64,000 nucleotides of DNA, from positions 186,001 through 250,000 of the forward strand of contig NZ_BMDR01000004.1 of NCBI RefSeq assembly GCF_014635885.1, in the 5' to 3' direction. Positions within the stretch are counted from its first letter, which is position 1; every line of letters begins with the position of its first letter. Source of the stretch: Acinetobacter vivianii. Its GTDB lineage: Bacteria; Pseudomonadota; Gammaproteobacteria; Pseudomonadales; Moraxellaceae. The notes beneath the pieces were generated by a model. That model was not told where the DNA came from. It did not search any database and saw only the letters and a list, made by a program, of their open reading frames with translations. Positions 17,313-26,614 of the stretch are shown here, piece after piece. A program made the position numbers and the translations under genes.

Positions 17313-18224
17313 GTGAATTTAAAGAATCTGGAAGCATTTTATTGGGTGGTGACTTTAAATAGCTTCAATAAGGCTGCAACAAAATTACAAACCACCCAGC
17401 CTGCGGTATCTCAAAAAATCACAGCACTTGAAAACGATCTTGGTTTTAAGATTCTAGACCGTAGTTTTCGTCAGTTTAAACCAACGCATAAGGGTATGAC
17501 TTTATTTAAGTATGCTGAAAAGTTTATGCGCCTAGAGACGGATCTGGTGGCTGAGCTGACTGAAAACCAGCATTTGACTGGCACAATTCGCTTGGGTGTA
17601 TCGGAAACCATTGTTTATACATGGCTAGTTGAATATATCGAAAAGGTTCAGCAAGAATTCCCCAAAGTTTCAGTTGAAATTGTGGTCGATCTGACGCCTA
17701 ACTTACAGGAAGGTGTGCGAACAGGTGATCTGGATATGGCCTTTTTGCTTGGGCCAACCTTAGCCTTTGAATGTATCGAACAGGCACTGTGTAATTTCGA
17801 ACTAAGTTTTTTGGCTTCACCTTCGTTTAAAGGTGGAATTGGGCAAATGTCATTTAAGACATTAATGTCTCATACCATTCTGACCTATCCAAAAATTACT
17901 TATCCTTACAAAGAACTCAAAGCAAAAATGAAAGAACAAGGGATTGATGAGCCACTTTCAATAACCAGTTATTCATTAGCAACACTGCTACGTCTTGCTG
18001 AGCAAGGTTTGGGCATCGCCGTTGTGCCGACCTTAACCGCCTTGAAGGAGATCACTGACGGTCGGCTGGAAATCTTAAATACGCCGATTCGCCTAAAGAC
18101 CTTCCACTTTACCTCGGTGTATATTCATGGCAACGATGTGGCCTTGAAAGAAAAATTAACTGACGTTGCAGTGATGGTGTCAGATAGTGCCATGAAAAGA
18201 CTGAATGCGCAGATTAATACTTAA
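17313..18224 (+). CDS. LysR-family regulator
   Basis: 303 residues with the usual N-terminal HTH (NLKNLEAFYWVVTLNSFNKAATKLQTTQPAVSQKITALENDLG) and a periplasmic-binding-like effector domain. GTG 17313 is chosen because AGGA lies 6 nt before it and the HTH starts at once. The upstream ATG at 17241 would add 24 residues unlike LysR proteins. It lies immediately upstream of the oxoproline cluster in the same direction, with two dyads in between, so it is the likely regulator of that cluster. Confidence 0.83.
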   Translation: MNLKNLEAFYWVVTLNSFNKAATKLQTTQPAVSQKITALENDLGFKILDRSFRQFKPTHKGMTLFKYAEKFMRLETDLVAELTENQHLTGTIRLGVSETIVYTWLVEYIEKVQQEFPKVSVEIVVDLTPNLQEGVRTGDLDMAFLLGPTLAFECIEQALCNFELSFLASPSFKGGIGQMSFKTLMSHTILTYPKITYPYKELKAKMKEQGIDEPLSITSYSLATLLRLAEQGLGIAVVPTLTALKEITDGRLEILNTPIRLKTFHFTSVYIHGNDVALKEKLTDVAVMVSDSAMKRLNAQINT

Positions 18225-18262
18225 ATGATTGGCGGCATTTTCCAGTTCTTTTTCTCATTCTT

Positions 18263-18277
18263 ATAAGCATTGCTTAT
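18263..18277. promoter_or_regulatory. LysR-type dyad
   Basis: ATAAGCA-T-TGCTTAT is a perfect odd palindrome of the T-N11-A type bound by LysR proteins, 39 bp after the LysR gene end. Confidence 0.5.
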
Positions 18278-18308
18278 TTGCCAAGTGATAAACACAGCTT
18301 ATAGAACG

Positions 18309-18327
18309 TGATAAGTAAAATTTATCA
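18309..18327. promoter_or_regulatory. second dyad before the oxoproline cluster
   Basis: TGATAA-N7-TTATCA lies 46 bp after the first dyad centre. It is a candidate activation site of the same LysR protein. Confidence 0.4.
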
Positions 18328-18584
18328 TTAAAGATATTGAAAATAAAAATATTTAAAATTCAAAATCTTGGGTTTAACGGTTAATGTAAAAAGTCGTATT
18401 GTTCAGCTGGCGGTGCTGTGTTTTTATCTTAAATACAAGATTTGATGAACTCATGTGGTCATTCAGGAACAGAGAATCTTGGTTATTGAAAAGGATTGAA
18501 GAAGATCATTGGTCAAAAATGATACTTCTGAATCAAATTAAAAATAGCGTTATGAAGCTCAAATGGATGAGGAACGCATTCAAT

Positions 18585-19817
18585 ATGTCTTTACTGAAAT
18601 CTTCTTTTTTATCAGATCGCCAATGGGCCATTGTCGCCTCGATCTTTATGATGGCAACCTCAGCAATGGGGCCCGGATTTTTAACCCAAACTGCTGTATT
18701 TACAGTGAAGTTAGGCGCTGCATTCGGCTTTGCAATTTTAGTTTCCATTCTCATTGATTATGTAGTTCAACAAAACATTTGGCGAGTAGTAACACTGACT
18801 CAAATGCGTGCATCAGATATTGCCAATAAAGCATTACCGGGTAGTGGTTATTTACTGGCATTTCTGGTGATTTTGGGCGGTTTTTTCTTTAGTGTCGGTA
18901 ACATTGCAGGTGCAGCTTTAGGTCTAAATGCACTTTTTGGTCTAGACACAAAGTGGGGCGGTATTTTAAGTGGTGCGTTAGCCATTTTGATTTTTGCATC
19001 AAGAAAAGCCACGCTTGCCATGGATAAAAGCATGATCGTGTTGGGATTGCTGAAAATCATCCTGATCATCATCGTCGCAGTCATTGTAATGCCTCCTGTT
19101 GGGCAAGCGGTACAGCAAACCTTTGCGCCAGATCAGATCGACTTTGCCATTATTACCACCATTGTCGGTGGTACGGTGGGTGGTTATATCTGTTATGCAG
19201 GTGCACACCGTTTACTCGATAAAGGCGCGGTTGGCCCTGAAAATATTGATGAAGTTGCTAGAGCTGCGACCAAGGGCATTGTCGTGGTCGGCATCATGCG
19301 CTACGTATTGTTTTTAGCATTTTTAGGTGTGGTGGTCAGCGGTGCAACGATTGATTTAGCCAGCCATGACGCCAATCCGGCAGCTCAAGCATTCCAATAT
19401 GCAGCGGGTACATTCGGTTTTAAATTATTTGGTTTAATTTTCTGGGCAGCGGGTATTAGTAGCACGATCGGCGCAGCATATACTTCAGTGTCATTCTTTA
19501 CTGCGTTTAAAAAGAACTTAACACCAAAACAAACCAACTATACGACCATAACCTTTATCGCTTTGGCTTTATTGCTCTATGTATTATTGGGTGCAACACC
19601 AGCGGGTCTACTCATTTTTGTGGGCGGTTTTAACGGTCTGGTGTTGCCAATTGGCCTTACAATTTTTGTGTATGTTGCCGCGTGCCGTAAAGATTTAATG
19701 GGTAATTACAACTATCCAAAATGGTTACTTATTTTGGGTGGATTAACATGTCTGTTGACGTGGTGGATGGGCTATATGTCGTTTACGACAGTGTTTAACT
19801 ATTTGACCAAGCTTTAA
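18585..19817 (+). CDS. NRAMP-fold transporter, probably not a metal carrier
   Basis: A 410-residue, about 11-helix protein of the NRAMP superfamily (MGPGFLTQTAVFTVKLGAAFGFAIL at the start, ICYAGAHRLLDKG in the middle). The GPGFL motif is kept at 29-33. The metal-binding DPGN six residues later is replaced by T40-V41-K42-L43, and the helix-6 M-P-H becomes G-A-H. It is the counterpart of B. subtilis YcsG, which lies beside ycsF. ATG 18585 is chosen with GAGG upstream, and earlier ATGs add a non-membrane tail. It probably imports 5-oxoproline or a related amino acid, which is an inference. Confidence 0.78.
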   Translation: MSLLKSSFLSDRQWAIVASIFMMATSAMGPGFLTQTAVFTVKLGAAFGFAILVSILIDYVVQQNIWRVVTLTQMRASDIANKALPGSGYLLAFLVILGGFFFSVGNIAGAALGLNALFGLDTKWGGILSGALAILIFASRKATLAMDKSMIVLGLLKIILIIIVAVIVMPPVGQAVQQTFAPDQIDFAIITTIVGGTVGGYICYAGAHRLLDKGAVGPENIDEVARAATKGIVVVGIMRYVLFLAFLGVVVSGATIDLASHDANPAAQAFQYAAGTFGFKLFGLIFWAAGISSTIGAAYTSVSFFTAFKKNLTPKQTNYTTITFIALALLLYVLLGATPAGLLIFVGGFNGLVLPIGLTIFVYVAACRKDLMGNYNYPKWLLILGGLTCLLTWWMGYMSFTTVFNYLTKL

Positions 19818-19851
19818 GCCAGACTTTGTTAAGTGATAAAGGAATAATGCC

Positions 19852-20616
19852 ATGTTTGTAGATTTAAATAGTGATTTGGGTGAAAGCTTTGGCTCATGGA
19901 AAATGGGTAATGATGACCAGATTTTACCTGTCGTGACCAGTGCCAATATTGCGTGTGGCTTCCATGCTGGCGACCCGCTCGGCATTTTAAAAACGGTTCG
20001 TAAAGCTGTTGAGCTGGGTGTGACCATTGGTGCTCATGTGTCTTATCCAGACCTTGTTGGTTTTGGCCGCCGTAATATGGATTTGTCACATGACGAGCTT
20101 ATTGCCGATGTGCTTTACCAAATTTCTGCACTCGATGGCTTGGCAAAAGTGGCAGGTTCAAAAGTGCAATATGTTAAACCACATGGCGCGCTTTATAACA
20201 CCATTGCACATGACCAAGCTCAGGCAGCAGCAGTGATTGATGCGATTAAAATGTATAACCCTGAACTGGTTTTAGTGGCTTTGGCGGGGTCGAACCTAGT
20301 TGAGCAGGCACGTGCGGCTGGTTTAAAAGTGGTGTCTGAAGCATTTGCAGATCGTGCTTATAACAGCGATGGTTCACTGGTGTCTCGTCGTCTCGAAGGT
20401 GCTGTTTTACACGATTCGGCATTTGTGGCGAGCCGTGTGGTGTCTATGCTTAAAAATGGTGGGGTAGAGTCAATTGACGGTGTCTTTACGCCAATTCAGG
20501 CCGACACCATTTGCTTACATGGCGACACCGACGGTGCGCTAGAGATGTCAGCAGCCATTAAAGCCGAGCTTGTAAAAAACAATATTGAAATCCGCCCGTT
20601 TGTAAACAAAACATAA
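19852..20616 (+). CDS. pxpA: 5-oxoprolinase subunit A (LamB/YcsF family)
   Basis: 254 residues beginning [23 protein letters not shown], the typical YcsF start. Conserved segments include [19 protein letters not shown] and [10 protein letters not shown], expected around the active site of this TIM-barrel family. With PxpB and PxpC it forms the bacterial ATP-dependent 5-oxoprolinase that opens 5-oxo-L-proline to L-glutamate. It follows the carrier gene by 34 nt with an AAGGA site, so it is in the same operon. Confidence 0.92.
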   Translation: MFVDLNSDLGESFGSWKMGNDDQILPVVTSANIACGFHAGDPLGILKTVRKAVELGVTIGAHVSYPDLVGFGRRNMDLSHDELIADVLYQISALDGLAKVAGSKVQYVKPHGALYNTIAHDQAQAAAVIDAIKMYNPELVLVALAGSNLVEQARAAGLKVVSEAFADRAYNSDGSLVSRRLEGAVLHDSAFVASRVVSMLKNGGVESIDGVFTPIQADTICLHGDTDGALEMSAAIKAELVKNNIEIRPFVNKT

Positions 20617-20627
20617 GGATGAGCATC

Positions 20628-21434
20628 ATGTATAAGGATATTAAAGTCGACCCAGCTCAGCTCGAAGCCGCATTAGATGCGCGTTTAAAAATCCGTGCAG
20701 GTTTTGATAAACCAACGGCAGGCATGGCTGCGGGCATGACACAGGTCAACATGATTTCGGTGCCAAAAGAGTGGGCATATGATTTTTTACTCTATGCGCA
20801 TCGCAATCCGCAAAGCTGCCCAGTACTTGATGTGCTTGAAGAAGGCATCTACGCAACTCAGCTTGCAGCAGACTCAGACATCCGAACTGACTTCCCGCGC
20901 TATCGAATTTGGAAAGATGGCGAAATGGTCGATGAAGTGACCGATGCGAGCGAGATTTACAACGGCCATCCTGATTTGGTGACTTTCTTAATTGGCTGTA
21001 GTTTTTCGTTTGAAACTGCTTTGCAAGAAGCGGGCATTGAAGTTCGCCATATTCATGACGATACCAACGTGCCGATGTATTTAAGCAATATTCAGTGTCA
21101 ATCGGCAGGGCGTATTTCAGGAAACATGGTCGTTTCTATGCGACCAATTCCATCGCATCAAATTAGCGAAGCGGTAAAAATTACAGCACGTATGCCAAGC
21201 GTGCATGGCGCACCTGTACATATTGGGCACCCTGAAAGTTTGGGCATTAAGGATGTAAATAAACCTGACTTTGGTGATGCTTCTCGTATTGAAGCAGGTG
21301 AAATTCCTGTGTTTTGGGCATGTGGGGTAACACCGCAAGCAGCAGTCATGAACTCGAAAATTCCTTTTGCGATTAGTCATGCACCGGGTCACATGTTTAT
21401 TACCGACATTCCTGACCGCGCTTGGATAGGCTAA
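20628..21434 (+). CDS. D-glutamate cyclase-like protein (DUF1445/YcsI)
   Basis: A 268-residue member of the YcsI/DUF1445 family, whose mammalian relative is D-glutamate cyclase (D-glutamate to 5-oxo-D-proline). Conserved-looking stretches include [56 protein letters not shown] and [11 protein letters not shown] near the C-terminus. AAGGA lies 8 nt before ATG 20628, so that start is preferred to 20619. It sits between pxpA and pxpBC, as ycsI does in Bacillus. The reaction here is inferred. Confidence 0.8.
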   Translation: MYKDIKVDPAQLEAALDARLKIRAGFDKPTAGMAAGMTQVNMISVPKEWAYDFLLYAHRNPQSCPVLDVLEEGIYATQLAADSDIRTDFPRYRIWKDGEMVDEVTDASEIYNGHPDLVTFLIGCSFSFETALQEAGIEVRHIHDDTNVPMYLSNIQCQSAGRISGNMVVSMRPIPSHQISEAVKITARMPSVHGAPVHIGHPESLGIKDVNKPDFGDASRIEAGEIPVFWACGVTPQAAVMNSKIPFAISHAPGHMFITDIPDRAWIG

Positions 21435-21466
21435 TTGGACTAAAGAACAATTAAAAGGATAAGCAA

Positions 21467-23050
21467 ATGCGTTTTTTATCGGTAAACGCCGACTGTTTTC
21501 TGATTGAGCTTCCGAGCCTTGAAGAAACTTTGGCGTTGTACAATAAATTGCAAAATACGCAATTGAATGGAATTAAAGACTTAGTCCCCGCTGCAAAAAC
21601 AATTTTGGTTTTTTTCAACGAGATCGAAACCAACTTTAAAACACTGGTTGCTTCAATTCAGAGCCTTAAAGTTGATTCTGGATTTGAGCGTAGCAGCCAA
21701 GATGTGATTGTGCAGATTCGTTACGACGGTGAAGACCTTGCTCAGGTTGCCGAGTTACAAGGGCTGTCTGTAGCCGATGTGATTAGAAAACATCACGAAA
21801 GCGTGTGGAATGTCGCTTTTATTGGTTTTGCGCCGGGCTTTGCTTATATGAGCAGTCCCGATAAGCCTTTTACCGATATTCCACGCTTAACGGTTCCACG
21901 TAAAAAAATACCGTCAGGCTCTTTGGGTTTGGCTGGAAAATACTCTGGTATTTATCCAAAAGACAGTCCGGGTGGCTGGCAGCTAATTGGTACAACAACA
22001 GAAAAAATGTGGGATTTAGAGCGTAAAAATCCAGCACTACTTTTACCGGGCATGACCGTACATTTTGAAGATGTCACGCATAGTCCAACTACTGTGAGTG
22101 TACCGAAGCAAGTCACACGTACAGTTGAGCAGAAACAATCTGTGCCGCTATTTACGATCACTGCGCCAAGTTTACAAATGCTTATTCAAGACGAAGGGCG
22201 CTTAAACCAAACCAATATTGGGGTTGGGGTTGCAGGGGCAATGGATTCATCTGCCATGCATAGTGCCAACCGTATTGTGGGTAACCCAACCGACACACCC
22301 GTTATTGAAGTTTTAAATGGCGGCTTAAAAGCCAAGATGCAGCATGCATGTGTTATTGCGGTGGCTGGGGCTATTTCAAATATTCGTGTGAAATTTGCCG
22401 ATGGGCAAACCGCAGACTTTGCAAGCTATCAACCGATTGATTTAGACGAAGGCGATGAATTTCAAATTCAGCCACCAACAGCAGGTTTAAGAAACTATTT
22501 GGCAGTTCGTGGTGGCATCGATGTTGAACCAGTGCTCAATAGCGCTTCATTTGACAGCTTGGCGGTGTTAGGGCCAGAACCTTTAAAGCTTGGAGATACC
22601 ATTTATCAAGGGCAGATAAAGGCAGCCAACATTAGTCTAAATGAAGTGGGCAAAAGTGACTTGCCACAAGCTGGCGAAGTCGTTGAGCTAGATATTGTGA
22701 TGGGGCCGCGTACAGACTGGTTTGAACAAGACAGTATTGGACTGCTCTGTCAGCAAGAATGGCTTGTGACCAATGAAAGCAACCGAGTCGGGCTAAGACT
22801 GTCAGGTGAGCAGCCCCTAACTCGCAAAATTACCTACGAGCTGGAAAGTGAAGGCACATGTATTGGTGCTTTGCAGATACCGCCGAGCGGCCAACCCGTT
22901 TTATTTATGAATGATCACCCTTTAACGGGCGGATATCCGGTCATTGGCTCTGTTGCTAAACACCATTGGGACTTGGTGGCACAGATTCCAGCAGGTTGCC
23001 GCATCAAATTTAAAAAAATTGCTGAATTTACAGATTTTGAGAATGAATGA
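21467..23050 (+). CDS. pxpBC: fused 5-oxoprolinase subunits B and C (KipI-KipA)
   Basis: 527 residues joining two proteins usually separate. Residues about 1-215 are KipI/PxpB-like (VWNVAFIGFAPGFAYM, PRKKIPSGSLGLAG, SPGGWQLIGTT). Residues about 225-520 are KipA/PxpC-like (LQMLIQDEGRLNQTNIGVGVAGAMD, GGIDVEPVLNS, GGYPVIGSV). This AHS1-AHS2 pair is also homologous to the carboxyltransferase region of urea carboxylase. AAAAGGA precedes ATG 21467. The stop overlaps the start of the biotin carboxylase gene, implying translational coupling. Confidence 0.88.
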   Translation: MRFLSVNADCFLIELPSLEETLALYNKLQNTQLNGIKDLVPAAKTILVFFNEIETNFKTLVASIQSLKVDSGFERSSQDVIVQIRYDGEDLAQVAELQGLSVADVIRKHHESVWNVAFIGFAPGFAYMSSPDKPFTDIPRLTVPRKKIPSGSLGLAGKYSGIYPKDSPGGWQLIGTTTEKMWDLERKNPALLLPGMTVHFEDVTHSPTTVSVPKQVTRTVEQKQSVPLFTITAPSLQMLIQDEGRLNQTNIGVGVAGAMDSSAMHSANRIVGNPTDTPVIEVLNGGLKAKMQHACVIAVAGAISNIRVKFADGQTADFASYQPIDLDEGDEFQIQPPTAGLRNYLAVRGGIDVEPVLNSASFDSLAVLGPEPLKLGDTIYQGQIKAANISLNEVGKSDLPQAGEVVELDIVMGPRTDWFEQDSIGLLCQQEWLVTNESNRVGLRLSGEQPLTRKITYELESEGTCIGALQIPPSGQPVLFMNDHPLTGGYPVIGSVAKHHWDLVAQIPAGCRIKFKKIAEFTDFENE

Positions 23051-24768
23051 TGAATACAGAAAAATTATTGATTGCGAATCGTGGTGAAATTGCCGTTCGT
23101 ATTATCCATGCTTGCCGCGATATGGGAATTGCTTCGGTCGCGTTATATGCAGATGATGACATTGGCAGCATGCATGTCGAACTTGCAGATGAAGCATGGG
23201 GCTTGGCTGGTGCGACTGCCAGTGAAACCTATTTAAATATTCCTGCCATTATTGAAGTTGCAAAGAAATCAAAAGCGACGATGGTTCATCCGGGTTATGG
23301 CTTTTTATCTGAACGTGCTGAGTTTGCCCAAGCCGTGATTGATGCGGGCTTAAAATGGGTCGGGCCATCACCAAGTGCCATTGAAAAGCTAGGTGATAAA
23401 ATCGAAGCACGTAAAATTGCTGCTTCAGTTGGTGCGCCGTTGGTTCAGGGTACGCAAGATCCACTCAATAACGCAGATGAAGCTTTAGAGTTTGCCAAGC
23501 AATTTGGTTTACCCATTGCCATTAAAGCTGCGTTTGGTGGTGGTGGTCGCGGCTTAAAAGTTGCGTGGAAACTCGAAGAGGTTCAAGAGCTTTATGAGTC
23601 GGCAGTACGAGAGGCAAAAGCTGCCTTTGGTCGTGGTGAATGTTTTGTCGAGCAATATCTTGATAAACCGCGCCATGTAGAAGCGCAAGTGATTGCCGAT
23701 CAGCATGGAAACATTGTGGTGCTTGGCACACGTGATTGTTCGTTGCAACGTCGTAACCAGAAGTTAGTTGAAGAAGCGCCAGCACCATTTATTAGCGACG
23801 AGATTTTTCAACAAATTTTAAGCTCGGCAAAAAACATTTGTCAGGCCGCAAACTATGTCGGTGCGGGTACAGTTGAATATTTACTGAGTCGTGATGGCAA
23901 GCTTTCATTCTTAGAAGTAAACACACGTTTGCAAGTTGAGCATCCCGTTACCGAAGAAACCTCAAAAGTCGATTTAGTGGTTGAGCAAATTCGTGTTGCG
24001 CAAGGTGAAGTGCTTTCTATTAAAGAAACACCGAAAGCCCAAGGCCATGCCATTGAGTTTCGTATAAATGCCGAAGACCCAGCACGTGGCTTTATTCCTG
24101 CATTTGGTGTGTTGAGTTTATTTGAAGCGCCGTTTGGTCACGGTGTACGTGTCGATACAGGTGTTCGGACTGGCTCTTTAGTGTCTAGCCACTTTGACTC
24201 ACTCATGGCAAAGCTGATTGTGACTGGTCCAACTCGTGAAATTGCAATTGCTCGTGCTAAACGTGCATTGAAGCAATTTAAAATTGAAGGCGTAGCTTCA
24301 GTTTTAGACTTTCACCGTGCAGTACTCAATGAACCTGATTTTACCGATGAGTTTAATGTACATACGCGCTGGATTGAAAACGACTTTAAACAAGAGTTAA
24401 AGCCGACGAAACGAGGCATTCCAAACCATCAACAACCAATGCTACTCAGCTACATTGAAATTGATGGCAAGTTACATCGTTTAGGTTTACCTGCGGGCAT
24501 GTTTGCACAAGGCCCAGCAAGCGCAGTTCAAGCACAAACAGCCGAGCCAGAAGTAAGTGCCGAGCATTTACTTGCCCCAATTAATGGTGTGATGAGCGCT
24601 TGGAAAGTCGAAAATGGTGAGCAAGTCACCGAAGGCCAAGTGGTTGCCATTATGGAAGCTATGAAAATGGAAGTGCAGGTACTGGCACACCGTAGTGGTG
24701 TGATTCAGATTGGTGCAGAGAAGGGCACGACTTGTCAGGCAGATAGCATCATTGGCACGATCCGTTAA
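23047..24768 (+). CDS. biotin carboxylase with C-terminal biotinyl domain
   Basis: 573 residues. The biotin carboxylase N-terminal part (ANRGEIAVRIIHACRDMG), the ATP-grasp loop (KAAFGGGGRGLKVA) and EVNTRLQVEHPVTEE are intact. The C-terminal about 75 residues are a biotinyl carrier domain with the biotin lysine K540 in EAMKME. It is a typical AccC-AccB style fusion without a carboxyltransferase. Its stop-start overlap with pxpBC (ATGATGA) suggests it works with that protein. The acceptor substrate is unknown and a role in acetyl-CoA carboxylation is less likely here. Confidence 0.85.
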   Translation: MMNTEKLLIANRGEIAVRIIHACRDMGIASVALYADDDIGSMHVELADEAWGLAGATASETYLNIPAIIEVAKKSKATMVHPGYGFLSERAEFAQAVIDAGLKWVGPSPSAIEKLGDKIEARKIAASVGAPLVQGTQDPLNNADEALEFAKQFGLPIAIKAAFGGGGRGLKVAWKLEEVQELYESAVREAKAAFGRGECFVEQYLDKPRHVEAQVIADQHGNIVVLGTRDCSLQRRNQKLVEEAPAPFISDEIFQQILSSAKNICQAANYVGAGTVEYLLSRDGKLSFLEVNTRLQVEHPVTEETSKVDLVVEQIRVAQGEVLSIKETPKAQGHAIEFRINAEDPARGFIPAFGVLSLFEAPFGHGVRVDTGVRTGSLVSSHFDSLMAKLIVTGPTREIAIARAKRALKQFKIEGVASVLDFHRAVLNEPDFTDEFNVHTRWIENDFKQELKPTKRGIPNHQQPMLLSYIEIDGKLHRLGLPAGMFAQGPASAVQAQTAEPEVSAEHLLAPINGVMSAWKVENGEQVTEGQVVAIMEAMKMEVQVLAHRSGVIQIGAEKGTTCQADSIIGTIR

Positions 24769-25134
24769 GTTTATTCAAGAAACTTACAAAAATTTTTTGG
24801 CCTGATAACGCTAATCTGCTCTATCAGGCTGAATTCAACCTATTTGTTTGAAATAGAAAAATATATAATCAGATATAAGGCTAAATTTTGTTGAAGAATC
24901 AAAATATTGTGTGAAATATAACTAAATTACAGAGAGAGTTTTAATTTTAAATTGTGATTTTAATCACATATTTACCTGAGTTAAGGAAAGTTTCACCTGA
25001 TTAGTTTTTGCTTTTAACTTATTGTTTTTTAATATTTAACAAGAAGAGCTACATTTTTCGTTACAACCCTTTAGTCGACAAACTTTGTTTTTATTTGCGA
25101 TATTCGCTTGCAAACTTAGCAAAGGAATTTGCCT
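24769..25134 (+). other. 366-bp gap after the oxoproline cluster
   Basis: AT-rich, with no credible ORF. A stem GCCTGATA/TATCAGGC at 24800-24829 may end the oxoproline transcript but lacks a following T-run. The right half carries the element at 25061-25081 shared with the region before 34740. Confidence 0.4.
25061..25081 (+). repeat. upstream element shared with 34667-34687
   Basis: TTACAACC, a variable base, TTT, two variable bases, TCGACAA. 18 of 21 bases match the copy at 34667. Each copy precedes a transcript that carries one of the two small acidic paralogues, 54 nt before lysE here and 53 nt before the small gene there. Confidence 0.55.
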
Positions 25135-25728
25135 ATGGTGTCATTTTTATTCATTGGTTTGATCATTACGATTTTACTTACACCCGGTCCAACGAATACA
25201 TTATTGGCTTCATCTGGAATTCAGGTTGGTGTAAAGCATTCACTTAAATTAATCCCATCTGAGGTTTTAGGCTATCTTATTGCGATTACAACTTGGGGAT
25301 TTTTACTGGAGTCGGTTTCCCATTTAGTACCGTGGTTGCCTCCGTTATTAAAGCTATTTAGTGCTGTTTTTATTATTTATTTAGCTGTAAAGCTTTGGTT
25401 AACCTCAACAAAAGAAATTGATTTAAATCAGCCATTGATTACATCTAAGGCATTATTTGTTGCAACACTGCTTAACCCGAAAGCGTTATTATTTGCTTCA
25501 GCAGTCTTTCCACATACAGCATGGTTGAATCCAGATCAATATTTTATCCATATGGGAACATTTTTAGCCCTGATTACGCCAATTGCATTTTTATGGATTG
25601 CTTTTGGAACCATGTTGATTTCTAATAAAGTCGTTTGGTTAAATCAACGTAACTTGCAACGAACTGCTGCTTTTATTTTAACTTTTTTTGCAATGCCTTT
25701 AGCTTTTTCGGCAATTACATCTTTTTAA
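25135..25728 (+). CDS. LysE-family exporter
   Basis: A 197-residue inner-membrane protein of the LysE/RhtB family. It begins MVSFLFIGLIITILLTPGPTNTLLASSG, with the characteristic TPGP motif, and has about six hydrophobic helices, including STKEIDLN then ALFVATLLNPKALLFA. It exports amino acids or small metabolites, and the substrate is unknown. AAAGGA is 8 nt before ATG 25135, so the upstream TTG at 25129 is not used. A small acidic-protein gene follows 40 nt later. Confidence 0.82.
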   Translation: MVSFLFIGLIITILLTPGPTNTLLASSGIQVGVKHSLKLIPSEVLGYLIAITTWGFLLESVSHLVPWLPPLLKLFSAVFIIYLAVKLWLTSTKEIDLNQPLITSKALFVATLLNPKALLFASAVFPHTAWLNPDQYFIHMGTFLALITPIAFLWIAFGTMLISNKVVWLNQRNLQRTAAFILTFFAMPLAFSAITSF

Positions 25729-25768
25729 TTTATTTAGTTTTTTTTGATTTTTAAAATGGAGTTATTTG

Positions 25769-25978
25769 ATGAACAATATAAAAATCAAAGTAAAGGATCA
25801 ATTTGAGGCTGAAAACATAGCCGTTGCCTTAATTCGAAAGGCGAATGATCAAGAAATCCCTTTATTTAAAAGAATAGAACACATTGAAATTGAAGGAGAG
25901 ATCCTTCTGCCAAATATGGAACTTCTTTATGAAAACCCAAAAGATGGCCGTATCTATAGATTTATAGAGGAACTATAA
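25769..25978 (+). CDS. small acidic protein, paralogue of 34740-34967
   Basis: 69 residues, with no domain I recognise. It aligns along most of its length with the 75-residue protein at 34740: both have I-V-KDQ-E-E, IPxFKRxEHIEIEG and a C-terminal DGxIYxxxE-like end. GGAG lies 7 nt before ATG 25769. It is probably cytoplasmic. It follows the LysE gene on the same strand and is closed by a strong terminator. The function is unknown. Confidence 0.65.
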   Translation: MNNIKIKVKDQFEAENIAVALIRKANDQEIPLFKRIEHIEIEGEILLPNMELLYENPKDGRIYRFIEEL

Positions 25979-26332
25979 TTGAGTTATTGAGAAACTTATA
26001 TTCTCGATGATAAGATGAATTCCATGATCAAAAGTCATGGAATTTTTTGTTGCTATTATTATTCGATTGAATTATTTAAATTTTCTTACTTGTATCTATC
26101 TATTTCCTAGAAGCCAAGTGTTCGAAAATTATTGGAAATTAAAAAATATAATAAACAAGATGCTTAACCGTATTTGATTTGTTGTTTTTTATAAAGAAAT
26201 TATATTAATTAATGATGGGATTATTCCTGATTTTTATTAAATACATTAACTGTTAAATTTAAATGGTTTTAATGATAATTTTTTAGTTGATGTCTTTATA
26301 TAATGAACACTCTTTTTTATAGGGTGTCTTTA
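25979..26332 (+). other. 354-bp gap with a terminator
   Basis: Apart from the terminator at 26018-26049, this stretch is very AT-rich and I see no gene or clear operator in it. Confidence 0.4.
26018..26049 (+). terminator. terminator after the small acidic gene
   Basis: AATTCCATGA pairs with TCATGGAATT across a 7-nt loop, followed by TTTT. Confidence 0.85.
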
Positions 26333-26614
26333 ATGATTGAATGGATTTGTAAAACATGTAAAAAGTATAAGCGGTTTAATCCGAATACTTTAAAATTAGG
26401 GCAGATTGTTTCCTTTTATCAATATGAAGTGATTGCCGGTAAGCTAAATAGCTTAATCAAAAAGGGCGTGATATTGAGAATAAAGAACAAAATTTTGACC
26501 GTACTGGATAATGGTTTAATCCTTTACTTTAAGGATACGCAAGTTTATCCGCTAGATGCACCTGCGCAACTTGTTTATAAAATATTTGGTGAGTGTAGAT
26601 GTTTGGGGCGCTGA
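26333..26614 (+). CDS. hypothetical protein with CxxC start
   Basis: A 93-residue basic protein beginning MIEWICKTCKKYKRFNPNTLKLGQIVSFYQYE. I do not recognise a family. The early C-x2-C pair could bind a metal. It has no signal peptide or membrane segment. ATG 26333 follows AGGG by 8 nt. ATG 26303 has no ribosome site. It is isolated by long AT-rich gaps on both sides, so it may be a lineage-specific accessory gene or not expressed at all. Confidence 0.5.
   Translation: MIEWICKTCKKYKRFNPNTLKLGQIVSFYQYEVIAGKLNSLIKKGVILRIKNKILTVLDNGLILYFKDTQVYPLDAPAQLVYKIFGECRCLGR

Larger units (their letters stand above)
18225..18584 (+). promoter_or_regulatory. control region before the oxoproline cluster
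   Basis: A 360-bp gap without a convincing gene. It holds the dyads at 18263-18277 and 18309-18327. The open frame running from 18399 into the carrier gene looks like upstream read-through, not coding sequence. Confidence 0.5.

Noticed and set aside
18399..18584. 62-residue N-terminal extension of the NRAMP-fold carrier
   Set aside because: The added segment is unlike NRAMP N-termini, and a better ribosome site precedes ATG 18585.
24800..24829. Hairpin after the biotin carboxylase gene
   Set aside because: Stem GCCTGATA/TATCAGGC is real, but the T-run is before it, not after. Kept only as a note within the gap, not as a terminator.
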